A DNA stretch of 22,565 bases from assembly GCA_964431075.1 (NCBI GenBank), contig CAYSID010000015.1, positions 1 to 22,565 on the forward strand, in the 5' to 3' direction. Within the stretch, counting starts at the first letter, position 1, and each line of letters opens with the position of its first letter. Positions 1-7,558 of this stretch are shown one piece after another. The notes under the pieces were generated by a model. That model worked only from the letters and a program-made list of their open reading frames with translations. It did no database searches and had not been told where the DNA came from. The DNA is from CAYHSW01 sp964431075 (GTDB lineage: Bacteria > Patescibacteriota > Microgenomatia > JAMCZE01). The position numbers and the translations under genes were made by a program.

Positions 1-299
1 TGCCAAATAATTCCGGCCTTAAGGGTAAAAAACCAGACCTTACCCGATTCCGTGGCGTAGAAACTTTCGCTGACTTGGGTTAAACCCTTACTTACTTTAT
101 TTTGAATTTCCATCGGGAGATTGGTAATGGTATAGTTGCCGCTCAAACCAACACTGCTTACCTTGGTCGGCCGGGGAATTATAGGGATAATGAAAAATGA
201 AAAAATTACAATTACCACTCCGCCGCCGAAACCAAGGATAAACTGCCGGAAGTGTTTTTTGATATAGGCCAAAGAAAGACGTAAAAAATGCCCGATCAT
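1..299 (-). CDS. Extracellular solute-binding protein, family 5 (peptide ABC transporter type), N-terminal part
   Basis: Partial gene: 99 codons from the ATG at 299 to the left edge of the window, where it is still open. The N-terminus is basic and then hydrophobic (about residues 21-42), which looks like a signal-anchor or lipoprotein-less secretion signal. The following stretch VGLSGNYTITNLPMEIQ, then VSKGLTQVSES, then GKVWFFTLKAGIIW, matches the start of family-5 (OppA/DppA-like) binding proteins, in which a domain describing the expected output is followed by a motif like GKTYTFHLRKGIKWHDG. The likely role is capture of peptides or another solute outside the membrane for an ABC importer, but the substrate cannot be read from this fragment. 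Its ATG overlaps the secG stop as ATGA, so it is translationally coupled to secG. A different-frame ORF over the same DNA (97-333) is a shadow. Confidence 0.75.
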   Translation of the reverse strand, partial: MIGHFLRLSLAYIKKHFRQFILGFGGGVVIVIFSFFIIPIIPRPTKVSSVGLSGNYTITNLPMEIQNKVSKGLTQVSESFYATESGKVWFFTLKAGIIW

Positions 300-514
300 T
301 TAAGAATAATGGAAGCGACCGCCAACGCTCCAAAAAGAAAAGCCAGAATAACAGTAAACCGGAAAACCGCTTTTTCTACTCCCCGCCGGCTGGTGTAAGT
401 TTCTCCTGATCCTCCCCAGGCCGAGCCAAGACCAGTTCCCTTAGCCTGCAGAATAATGGCGCCGACCAAAAGGACTGCAACCAAAATCTCGGCGAGAGTC
501 AAAATCATTCGCAT
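296..514 (-). CDS. secG: Preprotein translocase subunit SecG
   Basis: Small membrane subunit of the SecYEG channel. The protein has two hydrophobic helices (LAEILVAVLLVGAIILQ and FRFTVILAFLFGALAVASII) flanking the conserved loop KGTGLGSAWGGSGE followed by SRRGVEKAVFRFT, which is the SecG hallmark. The frame is open to an upstream ATG at 559, but residues before the ATG at 514 do not resemble SecG. A TATAAT at 521-526 ends exactly six bases before that ATG, so I place the start at 514 (an ATG at 508 is also possible). About 72 residues is normal for SecG. The start overlaps the end of the upstream membrane-protein gene, and the stop overlaps the next gene's ATG as ATGA. Confidence 0.9.
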   Translation of the reverse strand: MRMILTLAEILVAVLLVGAIILQAKGTGLGSAWGGSGETYTSRRGVEKAVFRFTVILAFLFGALAVASIILK

Positions 515-909
515 AAGCCAATTATAACAGATCTGATAAGGTTGATAATAAAGGCGCAAAGAATAGTGACCGTTAATATATTCATCTGCATCGGGTCGAT
601 ACTTAGTTGAGCAAAAGTCAGACCCGGGAAAAACCAGCCGGTAATATATACCTCCGGGAAAAACAAAGTTAATAAGTACAAAAGCGCGGCATCGATGACA
701 AGACCTATCAAGCCCAGGGTAAGAAAATTTAACGGGCCGGTGATAAAACCTAAAATTGGCCGTAATAATAAATGGATAGCGGTAAAACCGGCGCCAACTT
801 CCAAAAGCGACGTCCAGCCTTGGGACAAATGAAACCCGCCAACAAACACACTTACTAAATAAAGAGCCAAAACGTTAACTACATAGCTTCTAATAATTTT
901 TTTAATCAT
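505..909 (-). CDS. Phage-holin-4_2 / PF04020-like small integral membrane protein
   Basis: A 134-residue protein that is almost entirely hydrophobic, with about four membrane helices: residues 8-25, 38-55, 58-82 and about 109-130. The pattern (short basic start, VNVLALYLVSVFVGGF, then LLRPILGFITGPLNFLTLGL with the conserved proline/asparagine loop) matches the widespread bacterial PF04020 family. That family is named after phage holins but is mostly chromosomal and of unknown function. It heads the three-gene set with secG and the solute-binding protein. The start ATG at 907-909 has no clear Shine-Dalgarno; TTGACC and GATAAA occur upstream but with a spacing too short for a standard promoter. 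Family call fairly safe, function unknown. Confidence 0.75.
   Translation of the reverse strand: MIKKIIRSYVVNVLALYLVSVFVGGFHLSQGWTSLLEVGAGFTAIHLLLRPILGFITGPLNFLTLGLIGLVIDAALLYLLTLFFPEVYITGWFFPGLTFAQLSIDPMQMNILTVTILCAFIINLIRSVIIGLCE
521..526 (-). promoter_or_regulatory. -10 element of secG, leaderless geometry
   Basis: TATAAT on the minus strand, separated by six bases (TGGCTT) from the ATG at 514. A TTATCA 16 bases upstream is a 4/6 match to the -35 box. It lies inside the end of the preceding coding region. The predicted transcription start coincides with the secG start codon. Confidence 0.5.
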
Positions 910-947
910 GGTTTTTTATCGCCATTCTGGTCGGGTCAAGAATCATT

Positions 948-1913
948 TTAAGTTTCAATGTAGATTTTTGCCTTATCGACCTCGTCCCCGCAATTATATT
1001 TGATATGGAATTTAATGATATCTCCCTTTTTAACTTTTCTTTCCGGTAAAGCAATATCCATATCATTATTCAAAGCAATACAATCATATCTTCTAATAAG
1101 ATAGCCACTTGGCATAAGTACTTTGCTAAATACAACCAGAGTGTTAATAACCCCATCTGTTAAAATTGGTAACTCTGCAGAAAAATCAATGAGCGGATCG
1201 ATTTCTTTACTAAAATCAAAATCGGTATATTGAAACTCTTGTGATAAAGGAATATTCGGAATCCAAACGCCTTCTAATGCTAAAGGGACAAAAGTTTCCA
1301 GTGATTGAGGTTTATATGGAAATTCCGACTGAGCCAAAAATCCAAAGTCCAGCCATTTTTGGGGAACGGTTTTACCTTCTGTTTTAAGAAACTTTACTAA
1401 ATGGTTCACAATTTGAATTTGCTTTTCGTAAAACATTCCTGTGTAATTATTTTCTGAAATTAGAAGATCAACTTTTTCCGGTGGTTCGTATATACGGGCG
1501 TCCCCAAGATTAAAATTGATTTGTTCGGACATAAAATATCCCTTTTTAACCAATTCTTCCTTTAGTTCGCTTACTAAATCAAATGTTTTTTTATTAATTT
1601 CCACGCCATAAACTTTGGCTCCTTTAGCCGCAGCCACAAACGAGAGAATTCCTGTCCCAATTCCCGCCTCTATTACAACACTATTTTTATTTGCCAGGGT
1701 TTCTACCTCCCGAAGAAAAAGAAGTGATCGATTTTTGTCAAAAAGACAACGGACAGTTTCCAAAAGACTTAACCCATCCTCATCAACGTTAAGTTGTGCA
1801 TATCTCTCAGGTTCAGGAATTTGAAACATCCGAACCAGCTCAACAATTAGGCCTTTTTTTTCGCAAAAATCAAACGCCTCTTTATAAATTCTTAAGCTGA
1901 GTTTGTCTTCCAT
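948..1913 (-). CDS. Class I SAM-dependent methyltransferase, PRMT-like
   Basis: A 321-residue protein with a Rossmann-type methyltransferase core in the middle. Motif I is VIEAGIGTGILSF (about 80-92), followed by the acidic ribose-binding residue in VYGVEI (E105). The next motif, NLGDAR (135-140), is where the adenine-contacting acid lies. VDLLISENNYTGM (148-160) sits where protein arginine methyltransferases carry their first substrate-binding glutamate. The C-terminal half (from about 185) is beta-rich, as in PRMT barrels. By resemblance it could methylate a protein nitrogen, but the substrate is unknown and bacterial proteins of this type are poorly characterised. It has a clear -10 box and its own promoter region, and it is flanked by a hairpin, so it is probably transcribed alone. 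Confidence 0.7.
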   Translation of the reverse strand: MEDKLSLRIYKEAFDFCEKKGLIVELVRMFQIPEPERYAQLNVDEDGLSLLETVRCLFDKNRSLLFLREVETLANKNSVVIEAGIGTGILSFVAAAKGAKVYGVEINKKTFDLVSELKEELVKKGYFMSEQINFNLGDARIYEPPEKVDLLISENNYTGMFYEKQIQIVNHLVKFLKTEGKTVPQKWLDFGFLAQSEFPYKPQSLETFVPLALEGVWIPNIPLSQEFQYTDFDFSKEIDPLIDFSAELPILTDGVINTLVVFSKVLMPSGYLIRRYDCIALNNDMDIALPERKVKKGDIIKFHIKYNCGDEVDKAKIYIET

Positions 1914-1923
1914 ATTCTTTATT

Positions 1924-1929
1924 ATTATA
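1924..1929 (-). promoter_or_regulatory. -10 element of the methyltransferase gene
   Basis: TATAAT on the minus strand, ten bases before the ATG at 1913. It predicts a leader of only about four bases. No good -35 box is visible; the matching position falls inside the adjacent hairpin. Confidence 0.45.
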
Positions 1930-1936
1930 ACTTATT

Positions 1937-1969
1937 TTAGCTTCGCAGGTGTAACTCCTGCGAAGCTAA
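1937..1969. repeat. Perfect 13-bp hairpin, copy 1 of a dispersed element
   Basis: Arms TTAGCTTCGCAGG and CCTGCGAAGCTAA flank a seven-base loop TGTAACT. The reverse complement of its core recurs at 13099-13124 with 25 of 26 bases identical. There is no T-tract on either side that would make it a standard intrinsic terminator. It lies between a small ORF and the methyltransferase promoter. Confidence 0.85.
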
Positions 1970-1978
1970 TTTCGATTA

Positions 1979-2137
1979 TTATGTACAGATAGATACATTC
2001 GAAAATTCAAAACTATTCATAAAAAACCATTCTTTTGGGTCTAAGAGTTTGCCACGTAGTGGAAATTTATAATTAATATTGCCGATTTTAATTGCGTTTT
2101 TATGATCATGCAGGCAGATTTTTTTGTTTTTATTCAT
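1979..2137 (-). CDS. Hypothetical small protein, 52 residues
   Basis: An open frame directly after uvrC on the same strand. It runs from the ATG at 2135-2137 to the TAA at 1979-1981. The product starts MNKNKKICLHDHKNAIKIGN and ends EFSNVSICT; it is basic at the start, aromatic towards the end (KEWFFMNSFEF), and has two cysteines and two histidines. I do not recognise it. Support for a real gene comes from position and promoter: TAGAAT at 2144-2149 ends exactly six bases before the ATG, the same leaderless spacing as several neighbours, and it overlaps the uvrC stop. It could also be a chance ORF in an intergenic region, since 52 codons is not long in AT-rich DNA. Confidence 0.4.
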   Translation of the reverse strand: MNKNKKICLHDHKNAIKIGNINYKFPLRGKLLDPKEWFFMNSFEFSNVSICT

Positions 2138-2141
2138 AATT

Positions 2142-3317
2142 TTATTCTATCATTTTTTTCTTCCTCAATAAACGGTGGTAACTTTGGGCGAAGCGGTGGG
2201 CTTCGTCACGAATCGCCATCAATAATTGTATGGCGGGATTAGATTTTGGTAAATTTATTTTTCTGCCATCAGCTAGAACGATTGTTTCCCTTCGTTTTTC
2301 AAGCCCAATAACTGGATAATCGGACTTCCTGGGTGGACCATCGACTAAAATTAAATCGGGGGCAGGCCATTCGGGGTGGTTAAATCGGCGGTTTAAGATC
2401 TCGCTAATCGCTAAAGCATCATCATTTTGATCAATTTTAATTTTGAACCGACGGTACTCACCGGGGTTTTTGATCCCGTCGATAAAAACGACCATTGACC
2501 CCGCCACGTTAGTTCCGGAAAGATGAGAAATATCATAGCCTTCGATCCGAAAATTATTTTTGTAGTTTATTTTTAGCAATCCACAAAGAGCGCTGACCTT
2601 TTGTCTCTGAAGATCATTTCTTAAATTCGGGTTTGTTTGGTATTCCCACGGCTGGTGTGACGGAAGACCCAAACGGGTTAATAATTCAACCTGGTCCCTT
2701 ATTCTTAATGCCTCTTCGAAGTTTTGGTCTTTTGAATACGTTTTCATTTGCCTTTTCAGATCGGAAATTAATTTAGTGCGTTTCCCTGACAGGATTTTTT
2801 TGATACTCTTTGTGTTATCGGTTTTGGTTAGGCACGGGCATAGACCAAGATGGCCGCGGAAACATATCTCTCCGGGTTTATGAACCTGTGTAGCGTACGG
2901 AAAATATTTACGAATTGACTTTAGTAAATGCCTTATTTCCCCGCCATCGGGGTATGGACCGTAATAGCAGGCCTCGGGGTCATTATCATTGTGAACGGTT
3001 TTTATTATTCCGTTCTTAATCTTTACCCGCAGGTAACTTTTCCCGTCCTTAAGTTCGCTGTTATATTTGGGTTGATATTTCCGGATAAGGTCCGCCTCCA
3101 AGAGAAGGGCGTCGGTTTCCGACGCGGTAACAAGAGTTTTTATTTTCGCGATTTGCGAGGCCATAAGCCGGGTTTTGGGAAGTAACGTCCCGCCAAAATA
3201 GCTTCTAATCCGGTTTTTAAGATTTTTTGCTTTTCCGATGTATAAAAGCTCTCCCCGCGAGGAGTAATAAAAATAAACCCCCGGAGAGGACGGCAGCGGC
3301 GGTAATTTGCTTAGCAT
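2142..3317 (-). CDS. uvrC: UvrC-like excinuclease subunit, short form lacking the C-terminal HhH region
   Basis: Nuclease that makes the two incisions in nucleotide excision repair. The GIY-YIG domain is N-terminal (GVYFYYSSRGELLYIGKAKNLKNR, residues 13-36 as separate pieces GVY and YIG, with R37 following). A UVR-like UvrB-contact helix pair lies around residues 185-215 (KRQMKTYSKDQNFEEALRIRDQ). The RNase H-like domain carries GYDISH (about 257-262), LILVDG and IRDEAHRFA. It ends at 391 residues, whereas E. coli UvrC is about 610: the helix-hairpin-helix pair after the second nuclease domain is absent. The ATG at 3317 is required to keep GIY-YIG intact and has TATAAT at 3326-3331, eight bases upstream. 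Its first 101 bases overlap the transglutaminase gene in another frame. Confidence 0.93.
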   Translation of the reverse strand: MLSKLPPLPSSPGVYFYYSSRGELLYIGKAKNLKNRIRSYFGGTLLPKTRLMASQIAKIKTLVTASETDALLLEADLIRKYQPKYNSELKDGKSYLRVKIKNGIIKTVHNDNDPEACYYGPYPDGGEIRHLLKSIRKYFPYATQVHKPGEICFRGHLGLCPCLTKTDNTKSIKKILSGKRTKLISDLKRQMKTYSKDQNFEEALRIRDQVELLTRLGLPSHQPWEYQTNPNLRNDLQRQKVSALCGLLKINYKNNFRIEGYDISHLSGTNVAGSMVVFIDGIKNPGEYRRFKIKIDQNDDALAISEILNRRFNHPEWPAPDLILVDGPPRKSDYPVIGLEKRRETIVLADGRKINLPKSNPAIQLLMAIRDEAHRFAQSYHRLLRKKKMIE

Positions 3318-4719
3318 CAGGTCTGATTATACTTTCTTTAAGCTTATAATTCTCAGCCGGAAGTTCAAGTCGGTAATTTATCAAAACGTCTTTTGTATCA
3401 GTTGACTCTTTATAACTGCCCGCCGGGGCAGGGCGGGAACTGTCTACTCCGTGAATAGCAAAAACAATGTGGTTTAAATCAAAAACGTCAAAATAATCAA
3501 TTCCTCCGGTGGTCTTGTCCCAGGTGGGGTCGACCATTCTCCAATTATTCTTTTCATAATACTGCGGCCAGGCGTGGAGAATGTCTTTGCGTAAAGTCAC
3601 CGGCTGCCGTTTTCCGTTGATCGTCCCGGCATAACCCTCAATTTTTCTGGCCGGAATTCCGGCCGATCGCGCCAGGGCTACGAAGAGATCGGTAAATTCA
3701 AGGCATAAGGCCTCTGTCGGCTTAGCCAGCGCCACCACGGCTCCCAATCGGTCAAGCTCGGCATCAAGTCGTGACTGATCATAACTTAAACTGGAAACGA
3801 CGTAGTCGTAAATATTTTTAGCGCTCACCAGCTTGGCGCCTATACTGGCGATAACCCAATCATCGCTTTCCCAGTAATCCTGCGGTTGGATGTAGGAATT
3901 ATCCGCCGGCAATTTATCAAAAAAACGCGGTTTGATAAAAACTGAAACGGCGCCGGAGGCAACGACGTCCAGCTTGCCTCTGGGTCCGAGAATATAGCGC
4001 GCAAGCCAGTTGCCGTCAAAATCCTTAAAAATTTTCCACGGAGCCGGCTCAAGGCTTTCGAGATAGTTTTCCTGATAGGCCGTTGTAGGGATAAGAGCGA
4101 TATCCTCTATGACCGGGATAAGGCTATTGTTGGTCAGATGGTAAGTCAGTCGGTAGCTGTAGAGTTGGAAATCACCGAAAGCCGCGAAAATTCCGGAGTT
4201 TGCTATTTGGTCCTTTGGCCAACTAAACGAATTCTTCGGTGGAGGTTTCAGGTACGCCGGCGGCCCAAAACTTTTGGGAACGGTCAAGGTGACATTGTAT
4301 TCGGACAACTCCTCAGGCTTGGCGGGTTTTGGCAGGGTGATTTCCCAAACCCGGCCGAGTTTTCTCGCCAGATCCCGTGTTTCGTACGTTAACGTCCATT
4401 TATAAGTTTTCCCGACCCCGACGTTCTTTTCGTTGAATTTTACGACCATTTCTTCCCCATTGATAATAATTTTTTGGGACCCAAGCCGGTCACGGGCCTT
4501 AAGGTTATCGATTTTTAATTCTCCGAATTTAGTTTTGTATTCCGTTGGGTAAAAATCCGAGACGAGGTTCTTTATATAACCGGTCTGCGTTACCATGGTT
4601 ACTCCGGATTCTTTAACCTCGTAATTAACGTCATACGAAACCTCAAACTTTTCCGCCGCCATAGCCTTTGAAGGAATAATAAACAGTAAGGTTAAAATTA
4701 ATAATAAGTCACGAAGCAT
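3217..4719 (-). CDS. Membrane-anchored transglutaminase-like cysteine protease-fold protein
   Basis: A 500-residue secreted protein. It begins with a signal peptide (LLLILTLLFIIPSKAMAA, cleavage likely after residue 21 or 22) and ends with a membrane helix (about 472-493) and a basic tail. A long beta-rich extracellular region precedes the transglutaminase core, whose triad is visible: Cys339 in TEALCLEFTDLFVALARSAGIPAR, His382 in DILHAWPQYY, and Asp397 in MVDPTWD. Known members of this superfamily are proteases, cross-linkers or peptidoglycan-linked hydrolases, so the actual reaction is not predictable here. It sits between uvrA and uvrC, seven bases after uvrA, yet has its own -10 (TATAAT at 4726-4731, six bases before the ATG). 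The last 101 bases, encoding the anchor helix, also encode the start of UvrC. Confidence 0.88.
   Translation of the reverse strand: MLRDLLLILTLLFIIPSKAMAAEKFEVSYDVNYEVKESGVTMVTQTGYIKNLVSDFYPTEYKTKFGELKIDNLKARDRLGSQKIIINGEEMVVKFNEKNVGVGKTYKWTLTYETRDLARKLGRVWEITLPKPAKPEELSEYNVTLTVPKSFGPPAYLKPPPKNSFSWPKDQIANSGIFAAFGDFQLYSYRLTYHLTNNSLIPVIEDIALIPTTAYQENYLESLEPAPWKIFKDFDGNWLARYILGPRGKLDVVASGAVSVFIKPRFFDKLPADNSYIQPQDYWESDDWVIASIGAKLVSAKNIYDYVVSSLSYDQSRLDAELDRLGAVVALAKPTEALCLEFTDLFVALARSAGIPARKIEGYAGTINGKRQPVTLRKDILHAWPQYYEKNNWRMVDPTWDKTTGGIDYFDVFDLNHIVFAIHGVDSSRPAPAGSYKESTDTKDVLINYRLELPAENYKLKESIIRPDAKQITAAAVLSGGLFLLLLAGRAFIHRKSKKS
3326..3331 (-). promoter_or_regulatory. -10 element of uvrC inside the upstream gene
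   Basis: TATAAT on the minus strand, eight bases before the uvrC ATG. It lies within the transglutaminase coding region. It implies a leader of about one or two bases and supports the start at 3317. Confidence 0.5.
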
Positions 4720-4725
4720 CGGTAA

Positions 4726-4731
4726 ATTATA
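4726..4731 (-). promoter_or_regulatory. -10 element of the transglutaminase gene, overlapping the uvrA stop
   Basis: TATAAT on the minus strand with six bases (TTACCG) to the ATG at 4719. The uvrA stop codon TAA (4727-4729) lies inside the hexamer. No convincing -35 box is seen. Confidence 0.5.
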
Positions 4732-7501
4732 AAATATCTCTTAAATATTTTCCGGTATAGCTTTGGGTGTTAGCAGCCACTTCATTAGGAGTACCGGTGG
4801 CCACGATTTGACCCCCGCCATCGCCTCCTTCTGGACCAAGATCGATTAAGTGATCGCAGTTTTTAATAATATCTAAATTGTGTTCAATAACTACCACGGT
4901 GTTGCCGACAGCTACCAGCCGCTTCAAAACATATAATAAACGGCGCAGGTCAGCAAAGTGTAAGCCCGTTGTAGGCTCATCCAAAATGTAAATAGTTTTA
5001 CCGGTTGCCTTTTTGGAAAGCTCCGTCGCGAGTTTTACCCTTTGTGCTTCCCCGCCGGATAAAGTCGGCGCCGGTTGGCCCAAGCGAATGTAACCGAGCC
5101 CTACATCCTGTAAAGTCTCAAGTTTTCGGTGAAGGGCGGGGATGGAAGCAAAAAACTGCAAAGCGTCATCCACTGTCATGTTCAAAACTTGGGCAATGTT
5201 TTTATCTTTATATTCCACTTCTAAAACCGCTGCCTCGTAGCGCTTCCCACGACAAACTTCGCAGGTGACATAAATATCCGGCAAAAACTGCATTTCAATT
5301 TTTTTCTGACCTTCGCCTTCGCAAGCTTCACACCGTCCGCCTTTTACATTAAAACTGAACTTTCCCTCTTTGAACCCCCTAAGACGGGCCTCGGAGGTTT
5401 GGGCGAACAATTGGCGGACAAAGGAAAACAGGCCTGTGTATGTTGCCGGATTGGAGCGGGGGGTCCGGCCAATTGGTGACTGGTCAATCATGACAACTTT
5501 GTCTAATAATTCCCAACCGGAAGTTTCCGAAAATTTCCCCGGTTTCTCCTTGTGCTGCGGGTAAAATTTTTGCGCCAAGGCGTGATACAAAATATCGTTA
5601 ACCAAAGTTGATTTTCCTGATCCGGAAACCCCGGTTACGCCAATTAATTTGCCTAACGGAAATTCCACCGTAATATTTTTGAGGTTGTGTTCCGAGCAAC
5701 CGAAAACCACAAGTTTTTGTTGCAGGATGTCATCCTGCAACGGCATGATGACATCCCCGGAAATGTGTTTACGGCCAGATAAGTAATCCCCCGTTATCGA
5801 ATTTTTATCTTTCTTTATTTGTTCAACCGTTCCTTGGGCAACAATCTTACCCCCGTTTATTCCCGCTCCGGGGCCAAAATCATAAATATAGTCCGCGTGT
5901 TCCATCATCTCCCGATCGTGTTCCACAACAATTACCGTATTACCTAAATCGCGCAATCTTTTCAAAGTTTCAATCAATTTAATATTATCCCGTTGGTGCA
6001 GTCCAATTGAGGGTTCATCCAAAACATATAAAACTCCGGATAATCCCGATCCAATTTGGGACGCCAGTCTTATTCTTTGCGCCTCGCCGCCGGCCAAAGT
6101 GTTAGCCGACCGGTTTAGACTTAAATAATCGAGGCCGACGTCGACCAGAAATCCAAGCCGGGAAATGAGTTCTTTCTTAATCGGATGAGAAACGGGGGTT
6201 TCCTCAATTTTGTTGACCCACGCTAGTGCCTGACGGATGGGCAAGGCAGTCATATCAACAATGCTTAGATTACCAATTGTTACTCCGAGAGCTTCGGGCT
6301 TTAGTCTGCTTCCGCGACAGATTTGACAAGTCTCGTTTCTCATGTATCTTTCTATATTCATTCTGGACCAGTCGGACAGGGTTTCCTTATAAATTCTTTC
6401 CAGACGCGCGCAAACCGCATCCAAAACTACATTTAACTTGTCCTTATTTATGTTTTTGAGAGCAAGATCAGTCCTGATATTGTTTTGAAAGCACAACTCC
6501 TTTATTTGCTTCATGAAATACGTCTCATGGTCAATTTCTTTGCCAAGAGGCAAAATACCGCCTTCCGATATGGTTAAATCGGGATTTAAAATTAAATCGC
6601 GGTCGATTTTTAATAAATATCCAAGGCCTGTACAGTAAGGGCAGGCCCCGTAAGGCGTGTTAAAAGAAAACATTCGCGGTTCCATCTCGGGCAAAGAAAT
6701 ATTACAAACCTGACAGGCAAATTTTTGAGAGAATAGATGATCCTCCATCATTTTCGGTTTTTCCGGAAATTCAAATGAGGCATCGCCAACAAAGCTTATA
6801 ATCAATTCCCCATCGGCAATTCGAAGCGCTGCCTCGACCCCGTCGCGAAGACGGGCGGTTTCGTTTTTATTGAATACAATTCTGTCAATGACAACTTCAA
6901 TATCGTGTTTGTTATTTTTTAATAAAACAAGATCTTCGTCTAAGCTGAAAATCTCTTTATCAATTCTGACGCGCTTATACCCGTCCTTAACTAAATTCTG
7001 AAATAACTTCGTGTACTCCCCTCTCCGGCCTTTGACCACCGGGGCTAAGATTAATAATCTTTGGCGGGGAGAGAGTTTTTTAATTTGCTCAACAATCAGG
7101 TCAATTGTCAAAGGCGCGATTTCCTTGCCGCATTGGGGGCAGTGGGGATGGCCAATTCGCGCGTAGAGCAGCCTTAAATAGTCGTAGATTTCTGTGACTG
7201 TTCCGACGGTCGATCGCGGGTTATGAGAGGTGGTTTTCTGGTCAATAGAAATTGCTGGTGATAACCCTTCGATTAAATCGCAATCCGGCTTATCCATGAC
7301 TCCTAAAAATTGTCGGGCATAGCTTGATAAACTCTCGACGTATCTTCTTTGCCCTTCGGCATAGATAGTGTCGAAGGCCAAACTTGATTTACCGCTCCCC
7401 GACACTCCCGTAAAAACAATCAATTTATTTTTGGGAATTTCAACATTTATATTTTTCAAATTATGCTCCCGTGCCCCCTTGATTATAATTTTATCTGTCA
7501 T
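4727..7501 (-). CDS. uvrA: Excinuclease ABC subunit A
   Basis: Damage-recognition ATPase of nucleotide excision repair. It is full length (924 residues; E. coli 940) with two ABC modules. The first has Walker A TGVSGSGKSS (31-40), CPQC at 121-124, a four-cysteine insert (CQVC and CPYC), the signature LAGGEAQRIRLASQ and Walker B YVLDEPSIGL. The second has Walker A GVSGSGKSTL, a zinc module CEACEGEG with CEVCRGKRY, the signature LSGGEAQRVKLAT and Walker B YILDEPTTGL. The linker between the halves contains a 23-bp perfect DNA palindrome at 5719-5741. A weak Shine-Dalgarno (AAAGGG, five bases before the ATG) is present, unusual for this window. It is divergent from the 70-residue membrane ORF. 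Confidence 0.98.
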   Translation of the reverse strand: MTDKIIIKGAREHNLKNINVEIPKNKLIVFTGVSGSGKSSLAFDTIYAEGQRRYVESLSSYARQFLGVMDKPDCDLIEGLSPAISIDQKTTSHNPRSTVGTVTEIYDYLRLLYARIGHPHCPQCGKEIAPLTIDLIVEQIKKLSPRQRLLILAPVVKGRRGEYTKLFQNLVKDGYKRVRIDKEIFSLDEDLVLLKNNKHDIEVVIDRIVFNKNETARLRDGVEAALRIADGELIISFVGDASFEFPEKPKMMEDHLFSQKFACQVCNISLPEMEPRMFSFNTPYGACPYCTGLGYLLKIDRDLILNPDLTISEGGILPLGKEIDHETYFMKQIKELCFQNNIRTDLALKNINKDKLNVVLDAVCARLERIYKETLSDWSRMNIERYMRNETCQICRGSRLKPEALGVTIGNLSIVDMTALPIRQALAWVNKIEETPVSHPIKKELISRLGFLVDVGLDYLSLNRSANTLAGGEAQRIRLASQIGSGLSGVLYVLDEPSIGLHQRDNIKLIETLKRLRDLGNTVIVVEHDREMMEHADYIYDFGPGAGINGGKIVAQGTVEQIKKDKNSITGDYLSGRKHISGDVIMPLQDDILQQKLVVFGCSEHNLKNITVEFPLGKLIGVTGVSGSGKSTLVNDILYHALAQKFYPQHKEKPGKFSETSGWELLDKVVMIDQSPIGRTPRSNPATYTGLFSFVRQLFAQTSEARLRGFKEGKFSFNVKGGRCEACEGEGQKKIEMQFLPDIYVTCEVCRGKRYEAAVLEVEYKDKNIAQVLNMTVDDALQFFASIPALHRKLETLQDVGLGYIRLGQPAPTLSGGEAQRVKLATELSKKATGKTIYILDEPTTGLHFADLRRLLYVLKRLVAVGNTVVVIEHNLDIIKNCDHLIDLGPEGGDGGGQIVATGTPNEVAANTQSYTGKYLRDIL
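5719..5741. repeat. 23-bp perfect palindrome inside uvrA
   Basis: Arms GTTGCAGGATG and CATCCTGCAAC around one central T. It lies in the poorly conserved linker between the two ATPase halves of UvrA, coding part of the segment PLQDDILQQK. The GCAGG/CCTGC core resembles the hairpins at 1937-1969 and 13099-13124, though the sequences are not the same outside it. Confidence 0.8.
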
Positions 7502-7523
7502 ACTTGCCCTTTTAAGGAATAAC

Positions 7524-7552
7524 TTGACATTGATGATAACTTATAGTATAAT
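7524..7552 (+). promoter_or_regulatory. Consensus sigma70-type promoter of the 70-residue ORF
   Basis: TTGACA at 7524-7529, a 17-base spacer, and TATAAT at 7547-7552: a perfect match to the consensus. Six bases (ACATTT) separate it from the ATG at 7559, so the predicted start of transcription is the A of the start codon. On the minus strand the same segment offers TATTAT or TATACT as possible -10 boxes for uvrA. Confidence 0.85.
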
Positions 7553-7558
7553 ACATTT

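Noticed and set aside
97..333. A 78-residue minus-strand ORF at the left edge
   Set aside because: It is a shadow: the neighbouring frame from the ATG at 299 encodes a recognisable solute-binding protein N-terminus coupled to secG.
505..909. Phage holin and hence prophage remnant
   Set aside because: The PF04020 family is mostly chromosomal; no other phage gene is nearby and secG is directly downstream.
1937..1969. Rho-independent terminator
   Set aside because: The stem is perfect but neither strand has a following run of T; the repeat occurrence at 13099 fits a dispersed element better.
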